The notes: a model not told the origin generated them from the letters alone. A DNA stretch of 64,000 bases from an uncultured Eubacteriales bacterium (GCA_900316385.1 ONCP01000012.1:1-64000), one strand, 5' to 3'; shown: positions 26,617 through 35,480, numbered from the stretch's first letter. Program-made: numbers and translations.

Positions 26617-27297
26617 ATGAGTATAAGAATCGCTATTGACGGTCCCGCGGGCGCGGGCAAAAGCACAATTTCAAGGTCAGCCGCAAAGAGGCTTGGCTTT
26701 ATCTATATCGATACGGGCGCGCTTTACCGCGCGGTAGGACTTGCCGCCACTAGGGCAGGCGTTGAGCCCAAGGAGGGAGAAGCGGTCGATAAGCTTCTCA
26801 CAACGATCAAGGTAGAGCTCGCGTTCAACGACAAGGGCGAGCAGATCGTTCTTCTCAACGGCGAGGATGTTTCGGGTCTTATACGTACTCCCGAGGCTTC
26901 AATGACTGCCTCCGCGATCTCCGCTATCCCGTCTGTCAGAGCGTTTTTGCTTGATCTTCAGCGCGATATCGCCAAGACCAATAATGTTATAATGGACGGC
27001 AGAGATATCGGAACAGTAGTGCTTCCCGACGCCGAGGTCAAAATCTTCCTCACGGCGACGCCCGAGGCGAGAGCCGAAAGACGTTACAAGGAGCTCGTGG
27101 AAAAGGGAATGGACGTTAAGTATGAGGATATTCTCAGCGACGTAATAACACGCGACTATAACGACAGCCACCGCGAGATCGCTCCCTTGAAGCAGGCTGA
27201 CGACGCGGTGCTCGCGGATACGACCGAGGTCGATCTCGAGGGCAGTATCGAGCTGATCATAAAAATCATTAAGGAGAAAACCAATGGCGCAGTCTAA
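26617..27297 (+). CDS. cmk: cytidylate kinase
   Basis: 226 residues. P-loop DGPAGAGKSTISRSAAKRLGFIYIDTGALYRAVGLAA, the CMP-binding insert, SVRAFLLDLQRDIAKTNNVIMDGRDIGTVVLPDAEVKIFLTATPEARAERRYKEL, and RDYNDSHREIAPLKQADDAV. Phosphorylates CMP/dCMP with ATP. AAAAGGAGAAATATA precedes the start; overlaps plsC by 14 bp. Confidence 0.96.
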   Translation: MSIRIAIDGPAGAGKSTISRSAAKRLGFIYIDTGALYRAVGLAATRAGVEPKEGEAVDKLLTTIKVELAFNDKGEQIVLLNGEDVSGLIRTPEASMTASAISAIPSVRAFLLDLQRDIAKTNNVIMDGRDIGTVVLPDAEVKIFLTATPEARAERRYKELVEKGMDVKYEDILSDVITRDYNDSHREIAPLKQADDAVLADTTEVDLEGSIELIIKIIKEKTNGAV

Positions 27298-27910
27298 GGT
27301 TCTTTACACAATCGGCAGAGCGGTCTGCACTCCGATATTCAAGGCGTTTTACCGTTACAAGGTCATCAATAAAAGCAATATCCCCAACGACGGAAAGGGC
27401 TATATCATCGCTTGCAATCATATGTCCTACTCCGACCCCGTGCTTCTCGGACTGGGTCAGAAAAGAAGACTCAATTTTATGGCGAAGGACGAGCTGTTTT
27501 CCAATAAATTCTTTTCGTTTCTCATCCGTCATCTCGGCGCTTTCCCCGTAAAGCGCGGAGCGGGCGACGGTAAGGCAATCAAGAACGGCGAGGATATCAT
27601 CAACGAGGGCAACCTTATGACGATCTTCATTGAGGGAGGCAGAAGCAAAACAGGCGAGCTTATGCGCCCGAGAAGCGGCTTTGCCGTGATCGCACAGCAG
27701 ACAAAGGCTCCCGTTGTTCCCGCCTGTATCACGAATGTAGGTAAAGGAAAATTCGGTAAAAGAATTATACACTTCTCCGATCCGATCACGGTCGAAGAAC
27801 TCGGGCTCGATTCGGTCGACCGTCGGGCGCTCAAAAACGCGGGTCAGATCGTAATGGGCAAAATCAAAGAAATGAGAGAGCAGGATCTTAATGAGTATTC
27901 GCGTAGCTGA
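27284..27910 (+). CDS. plsC: 1-acyl-sn-glycerol-3-phosphate acyltransferase
   Basis: 208 residues. Acyltransferase blocks: CNHMSYSDPVLLG (NHxxxxD, catalytic), FMAKDELFSN, LGAFPVKRGAGDG, FIEGGRSKTGELMRPRSG, and VPACITN. Acylates lysophosphatidate in phospholipid synthesis at the membrane; no obvious transmembrane segment apart from a hydrophobic N-terminus. Overlaps both neighbours in the cmk-plsC-ispH operon. Confidence 0.92.
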   Translation: MAQSKVLYTIGRAVCTPIFKAFYRYKVINKSNIPNDGKGYIIACNHMSYSDPVLLGLGQKRRLNFMAKDELFSNKFFSFLIRHLGAFPVKRGAGDGKAIKNGEDIINEGNLMTIFIEGGRSKTGELMRPRSGFAVIAQQTKAPVVPACITNVGKGKFGKRIIHFSDPITVEELGLDSVDRRALKNAGQIVMGKIKEMREQDLNEYSRS

Positions 27911-29936
27911 GACGGCGGGCTTCTGCTTCGGAGTGAAACGCGCGGTAGATTTCGTTTACAATATGCTCGACGAGGGCAAAAAGGTCTGCACGCTCGGACC
28001 GATAATCCACAATATGGAAATGGTCAGAGAGCTTGAGGAAAGAGGCTGTAACGCGATAGACAGGGTAGAGGACTGCGACGCCGACGCGACCGTCGTTATC
28101 CGTTCTCACGGAGTGCCTAAAAGCGTTTATGATAAAATAGCCGAGCTTGGCTTGAGCTACGTTGACGCGACCTGTCCTTTTGTCAAAAAAATCCATAAGA
28201 TCGTCAGAGAGGCGGGCTCGTCAGGCGTGCCTGTTTTGATCGCGGGAAACAAGGATCACCCCGAAATTCAGGGTATTATGGGTCATTGCGAGGGCGAGTG
28301 CTACACCTTCAACAGTGACGGCGAACTCAACGAGCTGACAGGTAAAATTCCTTTAGAGAAAAATAATGACGTTTTTGTGGTCGCGCAGACAACTTTTTCA
28401 AAAAAAGAATGGAAAAAATGTTTAAAAACCGTTAAAAAGGTCTATACAAATGCGAAAATTTTTGATACAATATGTAAGGCTACATCGGAACGTCAAGAGG
28501 AAGCCGAAGAAATTTCCTCAGGCTCCGATCTTATGGTTGTGATAGGTGACCGCCACAGTTCGAATACCGCGAAGCTCTACGATATTTGCAAGTCAAAGTG
28601 CGCGAACACCTGTCTTATTGAAACAGCCGACGAGCTTGATAAAAATCTCGTTAGTATTTCTCGTTCAATCGGTGTAACTGCGGGCGCGTCAACGCCCGCA
28701 AGGATAATAAAGGAGGTACTGGATACAATGAGTGAAGAAATCAAATCCAGCGAAACAGTTGAAACTGAATCTTTTGAGGCTATGTTAGAGGAGAACCTCA
28801 AAAATTTAAATACTAATGAGAGGGTAACGGGTACAGTAATCAGTATTGCGCCTAACGAGGTAATCGTTGACGTCGGCAGAAAACAGTCGGGATTCATCCC
28901 CGCCGATGAGCTTTCCAACGATCCCACGTTAAAGCCTGAGGATGTTGTCAAGGTCGGCGATGAGGTAGAGCTCCTCATTATGAAGACCAACGACGCCGAG
29001 GGTACAATTATGCTTTCCAAGCGCAGAGTTGACGCTCAGAAGGGCTGGGAAGAGCTCCAGAAGCTTGCCGAGAGCGACGAAGTTCTCACAGGCAAGGTCG
29101 CAAGTGTCGTCAAGGGCGGCGTTATCGTTGTTTATAACGATAACCGCGTATTCATCCCCGCTTCCCAGGCAACAGCTTCCAGAGATGAGAATCTCGAGGA
29201 TCTGGTAGGCCAGGAGGTTCAGTTCAGACTTATCGAGGTAAGCCAGAGAGGCAGAATGAGAAGAGTAGTAGGCTCCATCCGTTCCGTACTCCGCGAGCAG
29301 AGAGCCGCTCAGAGAGCTTCCTTCTGGGAGACCTGCGAGGTCGGCAAGCACTACACGGGTGTTGTTAAGTCGCTCACAAGCTACGGCGCGTTCGTAGATC
29401 TCGGCGGCGTATTCGGAATGATCCACATTTCCGAGCTTTCGTGGACACATATCAAGAACCCCTCAGAGGTTGTCGCGGTAGGCGATAAGGTTGAGGTTTA
29501 CGTAAAGGATATCAACGAGGAGACCAAGAAGATTTCTCTGGGCTACAAGGATCCCGACGCCAATCCGTGGGAGATCCTCCGTCGCGATTATCCCGTTGAC
29601 ACAGTTGTTGACGCTACGATCGTCGGTCTTACTACCTTCGGCGCATTCGCTAACGTTATCCCCGGTATCGACGGTCTTATCCACATTTCCCAGATCGCTA
29701 ACCAGCGCATCGAGAAGCCCGAGGATGTCCTCAAGATAGGAGACAAGGTCAAGGCGAAGATCATCGCTATCGATTTCGATAAGAAGAGAGTAAGCCTTTC
29801 GATCCGCGCTCTCCTTCCCGTTGACGAGCCCGCGGCTCCCGCCGAGGAGGATGAGGTAGTTGTAGCGTCCACAGAGGACGAGGTCGTTGCTTCGACCGAG
29901 ACTCCCGTTGAGGAAGCTCCCGCTGTTGAGGAATAA
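27891..29936 (+). CDS. ispH: IspH fused to ribosomal protein S1
   Basis: 681 residues. Residues 1-280 are 4-hydroxy-3-methylbut-2-enyl diphosphate reductase, the last step of the MEP isoprenoid path, with the three Fe-S ligands at Cys12, Cys95 and Cys195, RSHGVP, GNKDHPEI, TTFS and TSERQEEA. After a short linker (280-307) four S1 RNA-binding domains follow (about 308-378, 395-465, 480-550, 565-637; e.g. TNERVTGTVISIAPNEVIVDVGRK and KSLTSYGAFVDLGGVFGMIHISE), then an acidic tail. This fusion is known in Clostridia and replaces a separate rpsA. Start overlaps plsC by 20 bp. Confidence 0.95.
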   Translation: MSIRVAETAGFCFGVKRAVDFVYNMLDEGKKVCTLGPIIHNMEMVRELEERGCNAIDRVEDCDADATVVIRSHGVPKSVYDKIAELGLSYVDATCPFVKKIHKIVREAGSSGVPVLIAGNKDHPEIQGIMGHCEGECYTFNSDGELNELTGKIPLEKNNDVFVVAQTTFSKKEWKKCLKTVKKVYTNAKIFDTICKATSERQEEAEEISSGSDLMVVIGDRHSSNTAKLYDICKSKCANTCLIETADELDKNLVSISRSIGVTAGASTPARIIKEVLDTMSEEIKSSETVETESFEAMLEENLKNLNTNERVTGTVISIAPNEVIVDVGRKQSGFIPADELSNDPTLKPEDVVKVGDEVELLIMKTNDAEGTIMLSKRRVDAQKGWEELQKLAESDEVLTGKVASVVKGGVIVVYNDNRVFIPASQATASRDENLEDLVGQEVQFRLIEVSQRGRMRRVVGSIRSVLREQRAAQRASFWETCEVGKHYTGVVKSLTSYGAFVDLGGVFGMIHISELSWTHIKNPSEVVAVGDKVEVYVKDINEETKKISLGYKDPDANPWEILRRDYPVDTVVDATIVGLTTFGAFANVIPGIDGLIHISQIANQRIEKPEDVLKIGDKVKAKIIAIDFDKKRVSLSIRALLPVDEPAAPAEEDEVVVASTEDEVVASTETPVEEAPAVEE

Positions 29937-29960
29937 TTATCAGATATAACAAGAATAATT

Positions 29961-29988
29961 CGGCGTGGCTTTTGTCACGCCGATTTTT
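29961..29988 (+). terminator. Rho-independent terminator after ispH
   Basis: CGGCGTG pairs with CACGCCG, followed by ATTTTT; just 13 bp before the next gene's start, so partial read-through is possible. Confidence 0.72.
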
Positions 29989-30000
29989 ATAGGTGGTTTT

Positions 30001-30828
30001 ATGAAAAAGTTTTTTAAGGCGCTCGGAATAGCGCTGCTTTACTACGGAGTGTTCCTCGGAACACAGCTTTTAGTTTCGCTGATCGCGGGGATAGTTATCG
30101 CGTTCTCCACGTTTTCGGGTCAGTTTTTCGGCGGAGATATAGATTCCGTGATGGCCGATTATTCGGCGAAGGTGCTTGAGAGCACCAATCTTATAAGCCT
30201 GATCTCAAATATCGTCGCGGTACTGATCGTATTGATAATTTTCTTTGCGAGAAAAAAGAATCCTCTCCGCGAGGTGAATATCAAAAAGTTCAGCTTCCCA
30301 ACCGCCGCGCTTTCGTGGCTGTTCGGAATAGGATGTCTGCTCACCATGTCGGTTGTTATCGAGTTTATTCCGTTCTCGGATGATATGATAAACAGCTTCT
30401 CAAATTTCTATTCCGTGATAAACGGAGGAAGCTATGCGATCCAGCTCATCGCCGTCGGAATTGCCGCTCCGATCGCGGAGGAATTTTTCTTCCGCGGACT
30501 TGTTTATTCAAGGCTGAAGGAAGGAATGCGTCCCGTCGCGGCTGGCGCTGTGGCGTCGCTGTTGTTCGGCATTTCGCACGGACATCCGATCTGGATATTG
30601 TCTGCGTTCCTTATGGGAGTTATTCTTACCCTTGTGTTTGAGTTCACGGGTTCTCTTGTGCCGTGTATCATTCTTCATATGATCAACAACTTTATCGCGC
30701 TGTTTACGCAAAACATCCCGACTCCCGATTATGTGAATATAATTATTCTCGTTGCCGCTTCCCTTACGGCGGCGGTAACAGCCGTAATACTCGTCAGAAA
30801 CAGAAAAAAACAGCCGTCGCGAATTTGA
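30001..30828 (+). CDS. CPBP-family intramembrane metalloprotease
   Basis: 275 residues with about seven to eight transmembrane helices. CPBP (Abi/Rce1-like) motifs: EEFFFRGLVYSRL (the EExxxR box, about 166), FGISHGHP (FxxxH) and CIILHMINNF (HxxxN/D). Prokaryotic members process membrane peptides or provide bacteriocin immunity; substrate unknown. ATAGGTGGTTTT precedes the ATG at 30001. Confidence 0.88.
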   Translation: MKKFFKALGIALLYYGVFLGTQLLVSLIAGIVIAFSTFSGQFFGGDIDSVMADYSAKVLESTNLISLISNIVAVLIVLIIFFARKKNPLREVNIKKFSFPTAALSWLFGIGCLLTMSVVIEFIPFSDDMINSFSNFYSVINGGSYAIQLIAVGIAAPIAEEFFFRGLVYSRLKEGMRPVAAGAVASLLFGISHGHPIWILSAFLMGVILTLVFEFTGSLVPCIILHMINNFIALFTQNIPTPDYVNIIILVAASLTAAVTAVILVRNRKKQPSRI

Positions 30829-30846
30829 TCGCGACGGCTTGATTTT
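30813..30846. terminator. bidirectional terminator
   Basis: GCCGTCGCGA and TCGCGACGGC pair across a six-base loop that includes the protease stop codon; T-rich tail on the plus strand and A-rich (T on minus) to the left, serving convergent genes. Confidence 0.82.
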
Positions 30847-30855
30847 TGCACGGTC

Positions 30856-31263
30856 TTATTCTTTCCTGAGCTTGAAGCCCGTTATAACGACCTGAGCGAT
30901 ATCTCTGCCCGTGTTGTCCGTTATGTCGATGTTGAAGATCGTTGTGGACATACCGTTCTTTTTGCATTCGGCTCTGGCTGTGAGCCTGTCGCCCTTAACT
31001 CCGCTGAGGAAGTTGATGCTCGACTGAAGCGCGACGGAGGGGAAGTGCAGGTTGTTCGCGGCGGCGGAAAACGCGAGATCGGCAAGCGTGAAGATCGCTC
31101 CGCCCATAACTCCGCCGACGGCGTTTCGGTGTCTTTCGGTGATTTTCAAAGAAAGTACGGAGTAATCCTCGCCGAGCTCGTCGATCACGATACCGTTCTC
31201 GGTGGCGAATCTGTCGTTTTTGAAGTACTCGCGCGCTTCCTCAACATTTTTAAAATATCCCAT
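30856..31263 (-). CDS. PaaI-like hotdog thioesterase
   Basis: 135 residues. Hotdog fold with the PaaI-type motif HRNAVGGVMGGAIFTLADLAFSAAANN (catalytic Asp in LAD), then INFLSG and TIFNIDITDNTGRDIAQVVITGFK. Acts on acyl-CoA esters of unknown chain. It begins 3 bp after the CysK-like gene and is likely cotranscribed. Confidence 0.85.
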   Translation of the reverse strand: MGYFKNVEEAREYFKNDRFATENGIVIDELGEDYSVLSLKITERHRNAVGGVMGGAIFTLADLAFSAAANNLHFPSVALQSSINFLSGVKGDRLTARAECKKNGMSTTIFNIDITDNTGRDIAQVVITGFKLRKE

Positions 31264-31266
31264 GGC

Positions 31267-32196
31267 TCATTCCTCAAACAGAGATGTGGAGAAGTATCTT
31301 TCGGCAGTGTCGGGCAGTATCGTGACAACGGTTTTGCCCTCGCCGAGCTTTTCCGCGAGCTTGAGCGCGGCGGCGACGTTAGTTCCGCTGGAAATACCGC
31401 ACATAATGCCTTCCTCGCGCGCGAGCCTTTTCGCGGTTGTGATAGCCTCCTCGTCTGTGGTTATGTAGATGTCGTCGTAAATATCGCGGTTGAGTATTTC
31501 GGGGATGATACCGTCGCCGATACCCATCTGAACGTGTGTGCCGATCGTGCCGCCCGCGAGGATCGCGGCGTTTTCGGGCTCAACAGCCCACACCGTCGTG
31601 TCGGGATTCTTTTCCTTGAGAACCTCGCCGATCCCGGAGATCGTTCCTCCCGTTCCTATTCCGCTGCAAAATCCGTCGATCTTGCAGTTTGCCTGTTCAA
31701 CAAGCTCCCGCGCGGTGTATTTGATGTGCGCGCGCTTGTTGTCGGGATTCTCAAACTGCTGGGGAACGAATACGTTGGGGTTCTTTTCCTTCATTCTGAG
31801 CGCGGTTTGCAGGCACTCGTCAATGCATTTGCCGATGTCGCCCGCGTCGTGTATCGTCCTGACGTCTGCGCCGTAGTGACGCACGAGCTTGCGCCTTTCC
31901 TCGCTGACGGAATCGGGCATAATGATGATCGTTTTGTAGCCTCTCACGGCTCCCACAAGAGCGAGACCGATCCCCTGATTTCCGCTTGTCGGCTCAACAA
32001 TGATCGTGTCCTTGTTGATAATGCCCTTTTTCTCCGCCTCGTTGATCATATTGAGAGCGGTGCGAGTTTTGATCGATCCGCCGACGTTAAGTCCTTCGAA
32101 CTTTACGAGGATGCGCGCCATCCCGGGCTTCACCATCCTTTTCAGTTCGATCAGAGGCGTATTGCCGATCGCCTCCAGAATGTTGTTGTAAACCAT
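31267..32196 (-). CDS. cysteine synthase family PLP enzyme
   Basis: 309 residues, fold type II. NILEAIGNTPLIELKRM, PLP lysine in GGSIKTRTALNMI (Lys about 44), PTSGNQGIGLALVGAVRGY, PQQFENPDNKRAH, GIGTGGTISGIGEVL and the C-terminal PDTAERYFST. It condenses sulfide with an activated serine, or acts on a related beta-replacement. The lysine motif reads SIKTR rather than SVKDR of typical CysK, a mark of a side branch. AAGGAGTAATTTT precedes the ATG at 32196; the longer frame is unlikely. Confidence 0.88.
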   Translation of the reverse strand: MVYNNILEAIGNTPLIELKRMVKPGMARILVKFEGLNVGGSIKTRTALNMINEAEKKGIINKDTIIVEPTSGNQGIGLALVGAVRGYKTIIIMPDSVSEERRKLVRHYGADVRTIHDAGDIGKCIDECLQTALRMKEKNPNVFVPQQFENPDNKRAHIKYTARELVEQANCKIDGFCSGIGTGGTISGIGEVLKEKNPDTTVWAVEPENAAILAGGTIGTHVQMGIGDGIIPEILNRDIYDDIYITTDEEAITTAKRLAREEGIMCGISSGTNVAAALKLAEKLGEGKTVVTILPDTAERYFSTSLFEE

Positions 32197-32272
32197 AAAA
32201 TTACTCCTTATTATATTCTTTGATCTCATTTATAATTCTTCTAAAGCAATAAAATAATATCGCGTTATTCGT

Positions 32273-33433
32273 TTAAGTTTTTGTTTCGCTTTTTGTCAGC
32301 AGTACCACGCACTCGACGTGCTCGGTGTGCGGAAACATATCCACGGGCTGGATTTTTCTGATTTTATATTTGTTTTTTGAGAGGAACATCAAATCCCTTG
32401 CCAGCGTTTCGGGATTGCAGGAGATGTAAACAACCTTTTTCGGGCTGAGCTTTACGAGTGATTTCAGGAATCTTACGTCGCTGCCCGCTCTCGGAGGATC
32501 CATTATCACGACGTCAGCCTTTAACCCCTCGTCAGATATATCTACCATATATCTTCCCGCGTCTGCGCGAATAAAGTCGACATTCCCGATCCCGTTCAGC
32601 TCGGCGTTTTTCTTTGCGTCGGCAACGGCGTCCCTGTTCAGCTCAACGCCGTAAACGTGTCCCGCGTATTTGCTCGCGATGATCCCGATCGTGCCCGTTC
32701 CGCAGTACGCGTCGATCACAATGTCGCTTTTTTTGATGTCCGCGAACTCCATAGCCTTGTTGTAAAGCACCTCGGTCTGGATCGGGTTGATCTGGTAGAA
32801 CGCCTTGGGCGATATCGTGAAGGTGTAGCCGCAAAGCTGTTCCTTTATCACGCCGTCGCCGTAGAGAGTGACGCTTTTTTCGCCGAGTACAAGGCTTGTT
32901 CTTTTGTTGTTGATATTCTGAACAATCGTCGTTATATCGGGGTGACGCTCAAGCAGAGCGTTTAAAAAGCTGCGCTTCGACTTGAACTCCTCGCTGCCTG
33001 TCACGAGCACTACCATTATCTCGCCGCTGAGAAAGCCGCGCTTTACAAGCACGTGACGGAGAAAGCCCGTCATTTTGTTTTCGTCAAAGGTTTTCAGCTT
33101 GAAGCTCTTTAGCAGCTTGCGGATGGTCACAATGATCTCGTCCGCCTTTTTGTCCTCGATCAGGCATTCGTCAACGGGAACTATCCTGTGGGTAGAGCTC
33201 TGATAAACTCCCGAGATTATCCTGTTCTGCCTGTCTCTGCCGAATGCCGCCTGAACCTTGTTGCGGTAGTGGTAGGGGTCCTGCATACCTATTATTTTTT
33301 CAACATAATGAAACCGCCCCAAAAGCCTTACGACCTTCTTCATCTTGAACTCAAGCTGAGAGTCATAGTCAAGATTATGTATCTGGCAGGCTCCGCACTT
33401 TTTATAGTGAGGGCATTTTTGGATTTTTTCCAT
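32273..33433 (-). CDS. RlmD/RumA-like 23S rRNA uracil-5 methyltransferase
   Basis: 386 residues. It starts directly with the Fe-S cluster cysteines (CPHYKKCGACQIHNLDYDSQL), then RNKVQAAFG, SPKAFYQINPIQTEVLYN, SAM site DAYCGTGTIGIIASKYAGHVYGVELN, DPPRAGSD and the catalytic Cys in ISCNPETLARD. It methylates U1939 or a similar uracil in 23S rRNA. The N-terminal TRAM RNA-binding domain usual in RumA (about 60 residues) is absent. Start at 33433 is the family's first plausible ATG; the longer frame to 33520 is hydrophobic and unlikely. Confidence 0.86.
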   Translation of the reverse strand: MEKIQKCPHYKKCGACQIHNLDYDSQLEFKMKKVVRLLGRFHYVEKIIGMQDPYHYRNKVQAAFGRDRQNRIISGVYQSSTHRIVPVDECLIEDKKADEIIVTIRKLLKSFKLKTFDENKMTGFLRHVLVKRGFLSGEIMVVLVTGSEEFKSKRSFLNALLERHPDITTIVQNINNKRTSLVLGEKSVTLYGDGVIKEQLCGYTFTISPKAFYQINPIQTEVLYNKAMEFADIKKSDIVIDAYCGTGTIGIIASKYAGHVYGVELNRDAVADAKKNAELNGIGNVDFIRADAGRYMVDISDEGLKADVVIMDPPRAGSDVRFLKSLVKLSPKKVVYISCNPETLARDLMFLSKNKYKIRKIQPVDMFPHTEHVECVVLLTKSETKT

Positions 33434-33514
33434 ATTCCGCTCCGATTTATGTCTGTTTTTAACCTTTTTATTATAGCATAAAACAACGAAGAATGACAAG
33501 TAAAAAATAAAGTC

Positions 33515-33543
33515 TTGCAAGTTTTCGCTTATTGTACTATAAT
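33515..33543 (+). promoter_or_regulatory. promoter of the ilvA operon
   Basis: TTGCAA (33515-33520), 17 bases, TATAAT (33538-33543). Confidence 0.82.
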
Positions 33544-33571
33544 AGTCGGGTATGAAAGGTCAGATGATATT

Positions 33572-34762
33572 ATGTTAACTTTAGACAAGATTTATCACGC
33601 GTCCAAGGTTTTGAAGGACGTTATCCATCCCACAACGATCGTCAGGGCTTCCGCGATCGACGTAGGCTGTGAATTGTACCTCAAGCCCGAGTGCCTTCAG
33701 CTCACGGGCTCGTTCAAGCTCAGAGGCTCGGGTTACAAAATCTCTCAGCTTACCGACGAGGAAAAGGAGAGGGGCGTTATCGCCTGCTCCGCGGGAAACC
33801 ACGCTCAGGGCGTAGCGCTTGCCGCTACCAAATACGGTATCAAATCTCTGATTTGCCTGCCCGACGGCGCGCCGATTTCCAAGGTCGAGGCGACTAAGGC
33901 GTTCGGAGCGGAGGTTTGTATGGTCCCGGGTGTGTATGACGACGCCTATAACGAGGCTTGCAGACTTCGCGACGAGCATAATTACACGTTCATTCATCCC
34001 TTTGACGATGAAAACGTTATCGCGGGTCAGGGTACTATCGGACTTGAGATAATGAACGAAATGAACGACGTTGACGCGGTTATCTGCGCTGTCGGCGGCG
34101 GCGGTCTTATTTCGGGCGTAGCCTGCGCGATCAAACACCTCAATCCCAACGTCAAGGTCTACGGCGTTCAGGCTGAGGGCGCTCCGTCAATGGTGAAATC
34201 TCTCAAGGAGGGCAAGATCGTCGCTCTTGACAAGGTCGGCACGATCGCCGACGGTATTCAGGTCAAGGAGCCGGGCGCGCTCACCTTTGAGTATGTTCAA
34301 AAGTATGTTGACGATATAGTTACAGTCTCTGATGACGAGATATCCACAGCGATCCTTACGCTCATCGAAAAGCAGAAGATGGTCGCGGAGGGCGCGGGAG
34401 CGGCTCCGCTCGCGGCTGTGATGTTCGACAAGGTGCCCGTAAAGGGCAAGAAGGTCGTCTGCGTTGTTTCGGGCGGCAATATCGACGTTACTATCCTCAA
34501 CCGTGTTATCAAGCGAGGACTTATCACAGCGGGACGTCAGCAGACGCTTTGTATCCAGCTTGACGACAAGCCCGGTCAGCTTCTGGGCGTTTCAAAGATC
34601 ATCGCCGAGCACGGCGGCAACGTCATCAGTATCCACCACGAGAGAGCCAGCGAGGGCGAGATCACAGACTGCATCCTCAGGATCGTGCTCGAAACCAAAA
34701 ATTTTGATCACGTAAAGGAAATCTCACGCTCACTCAAAAAAGCGGGCTTCAGACTTGTTTGA
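33572..34762 (+). CDS. ilvA: threonine ammonia-lyase
   Basis: 396 residues: PLP fold type II (GSFKLRGSGYKISQL with the PLP Lys, CSAGNHAQGVALAA, GGGGLISGVACAI) followed by a C-terminal ACT-like domain (about 320-396, LDDKPGQLLGVSKIIAEHGGNVISI). Converts threonine to 2-oxobutanoate and ammonia; the single short ACT domain matches the medium form. AAGGTCAG precedes the ATG at 33572. RidA follows at 17 bp, suited to clear the reactive enamine that this enzyme releases. Confidence 0.92.
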   Translation: MLTLDKIYHASKVLKDVIHPTTIVRASAIDVGCELYLKPECLQLTGSFKLRGSGYKISQLTDEEKERGVIACSAGNHAQGVALAATKYGIKSLICLPDGAPISKVEATKAFGAEVCMVPGVYDDAYNEACRLRDEHNYTFIHPFDDENVIAGQGTIGLEIMNEMNDVDAVICAVGGGGLISGVACAIKHLNPNVKVYGVQAEGAPSMVKSLKEGKIVALDKVGTIADGIQVKEPGALTFEYVQKYVDDIVTVSDDEISTAILTLIEKQKMVAEGAGAAPLAAVMFDKVPVKGKKVVCVVSGGNIDVTILNRVIKRGLITAGRQQTLCIQLDDKPGQLLGVSKIIAEHGGNVISIHHERASEGEITDCILRIVLETKNFDHVKEISRSLKKAGFRLV

Positions 34763-34779
34763 ATTAAGGAGAATTGATT

Positions 34780-35151
34780 ATGGAAAAGATTTATACCAAA
34801 AACGCGCCTGACGCGATCGGTCCGTACAGTCAGGCTGTTGTAACAAACGGACTTGTATTTACATCGGGTCAGATCGCGATCAACCCCGCGACAGGCAACG
34901 TGGAGGCGCAGACGATCGAGGCGCAGACAGAGCAGGTCTGCACAAACCTCAAAAACGTGCTTGAGGCAGCGGGCTCGTCACTTGACAAGGCGGTCAAGAC
35001 AGTATGTTTTCTCGCTGAGATGGGCGATTTTGCCGCCTTCAACGAGGTTTACGGACGATATTTCACATCCAAGCCCGCGCGTTCCTGCGTCGCGGCAAAG
35101 GCGCTCCCCAAGGGCGTCCTTGTAGAGGTCGAGGTAATCGCCGAGGTATAA
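34780..35151 (+). CDS. ridA: RidA family enamine/imine deaminase
   Basis: 123 residues. NAPDAIGPYSQAVVTNGLVFTSGQIAINPATG and the C-terminal RSCVAAKALPKGVLVEVEVIAEV are RidA/YjgF signatures, including the arginine that binds the carboxylate. It hydrolyses 2-aminoacrylate-type intermediates released by IlvA. TAAGGAGAATTGATT precedes the ATG. Confidence 0.95.
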   Translation: MEKIYTKNAPDAIGPYSQAVVTNGLVFTSGQIAINPATGNVEAQTIEAQTEQVCTNLKNVLEAAGSSLDKAVKTVCFLAEMGDFAAFNEVYGRYFTSKPARSCVAAKALPKGVLVEVEVIAEV

Positions 35152-35204
35152 AAATAATTCCCGTTTGAACGGGATAAATAAAAATTTATGAAAGGAGACT
35201 CGTT

Positions 35205-35360
35205 ATGAAATACGTTTGCGATGTTTGCGGCTGGGAGTATGACGAGGAGCTCGGCGCTCCCGAGTACGGCATTGAGCCCGGCACAAAGTTCGAGGATTTA
35301 CCCGAGGATTTTGAGTGCCCTCTCTGCGGAGTTGATAAGAGCAACTTCTCCGAAGCGTAA
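35205..35360 (+). CDS. rubredoxin
   Basis: 51 residues, too short for common length cut-offs. Two CxxC pairs, YVCDVCGW near the start and CPLCGVDKS near the end, bind one iron; the middle ([15 protein letters not shown]) is canonical. Small cytosolic electron carrier used in anaerobes for oxygen or peroxide detoxification. GAAAGGAGACTCGTT precedes it. Follows ridA by 53 bp, with a small CCCGTT-tg-AACGGG hairpin between them. Confidence 0.95.
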   Translation: MKYVCDVCGWEYDEELGAPEYGIEPGTKFEDLPEDFECPLCGVDKSNFSEA

Positions 35361-35373
35361 GAACCCATGGAAG

Positions 35374-35399
35374 GACGGCGAAAGCCGTCTTTTCTTTTT
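35374..35399 (+). terminator. Rho-independent terminator after rubredoxin
   Basis: GACGGC-gaaa-GCCGTC followed by TTTTCTTTTT. Confidence 0.88.
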
Positions 35400-35401
35400 G
35401 G

Positions 35402-35471
35402 TTGACTTTTGGAAGAAGATATGCTATTCTATATACATAGAAAATCTATGTATATAGAATCACTATGTATA
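35402..35471 (+). promoter_or_regulatory. promoter with a 15-bp palindromic PadR-type operator
   Basis: TTGACT (35402-35407), 17 bases, TATTCT (35425-35430). Overlapping the -10 box a perfect inverted repeat, ATTCTATATACATAG (35426-35440) and its complement (35446-35460), has a five-base spacer, and a further half-site CTATGTATA lies at 35463-35471 beside the ribosome site. ACAT/ATGT half-sites are typical of PadR operators and a PadR gene is encoded in the same operon. Confidence 0.82.
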
Positions 35472-35480
35472 GGAGGGCTT

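Noticed and set aside
26127..26666. 179-codon minus-strand ORF
   Set aside because: It runs through the heptamer repeat and antisense to the flavoprotein gene, giving a low-complexity peptide.
31045..32223. 392-codon ORF antisense to the CysK-like and thioesterase genes
   Set aside because: Both minus-strand genes are recognisable families with ribosome sites; the antisense frame has none.
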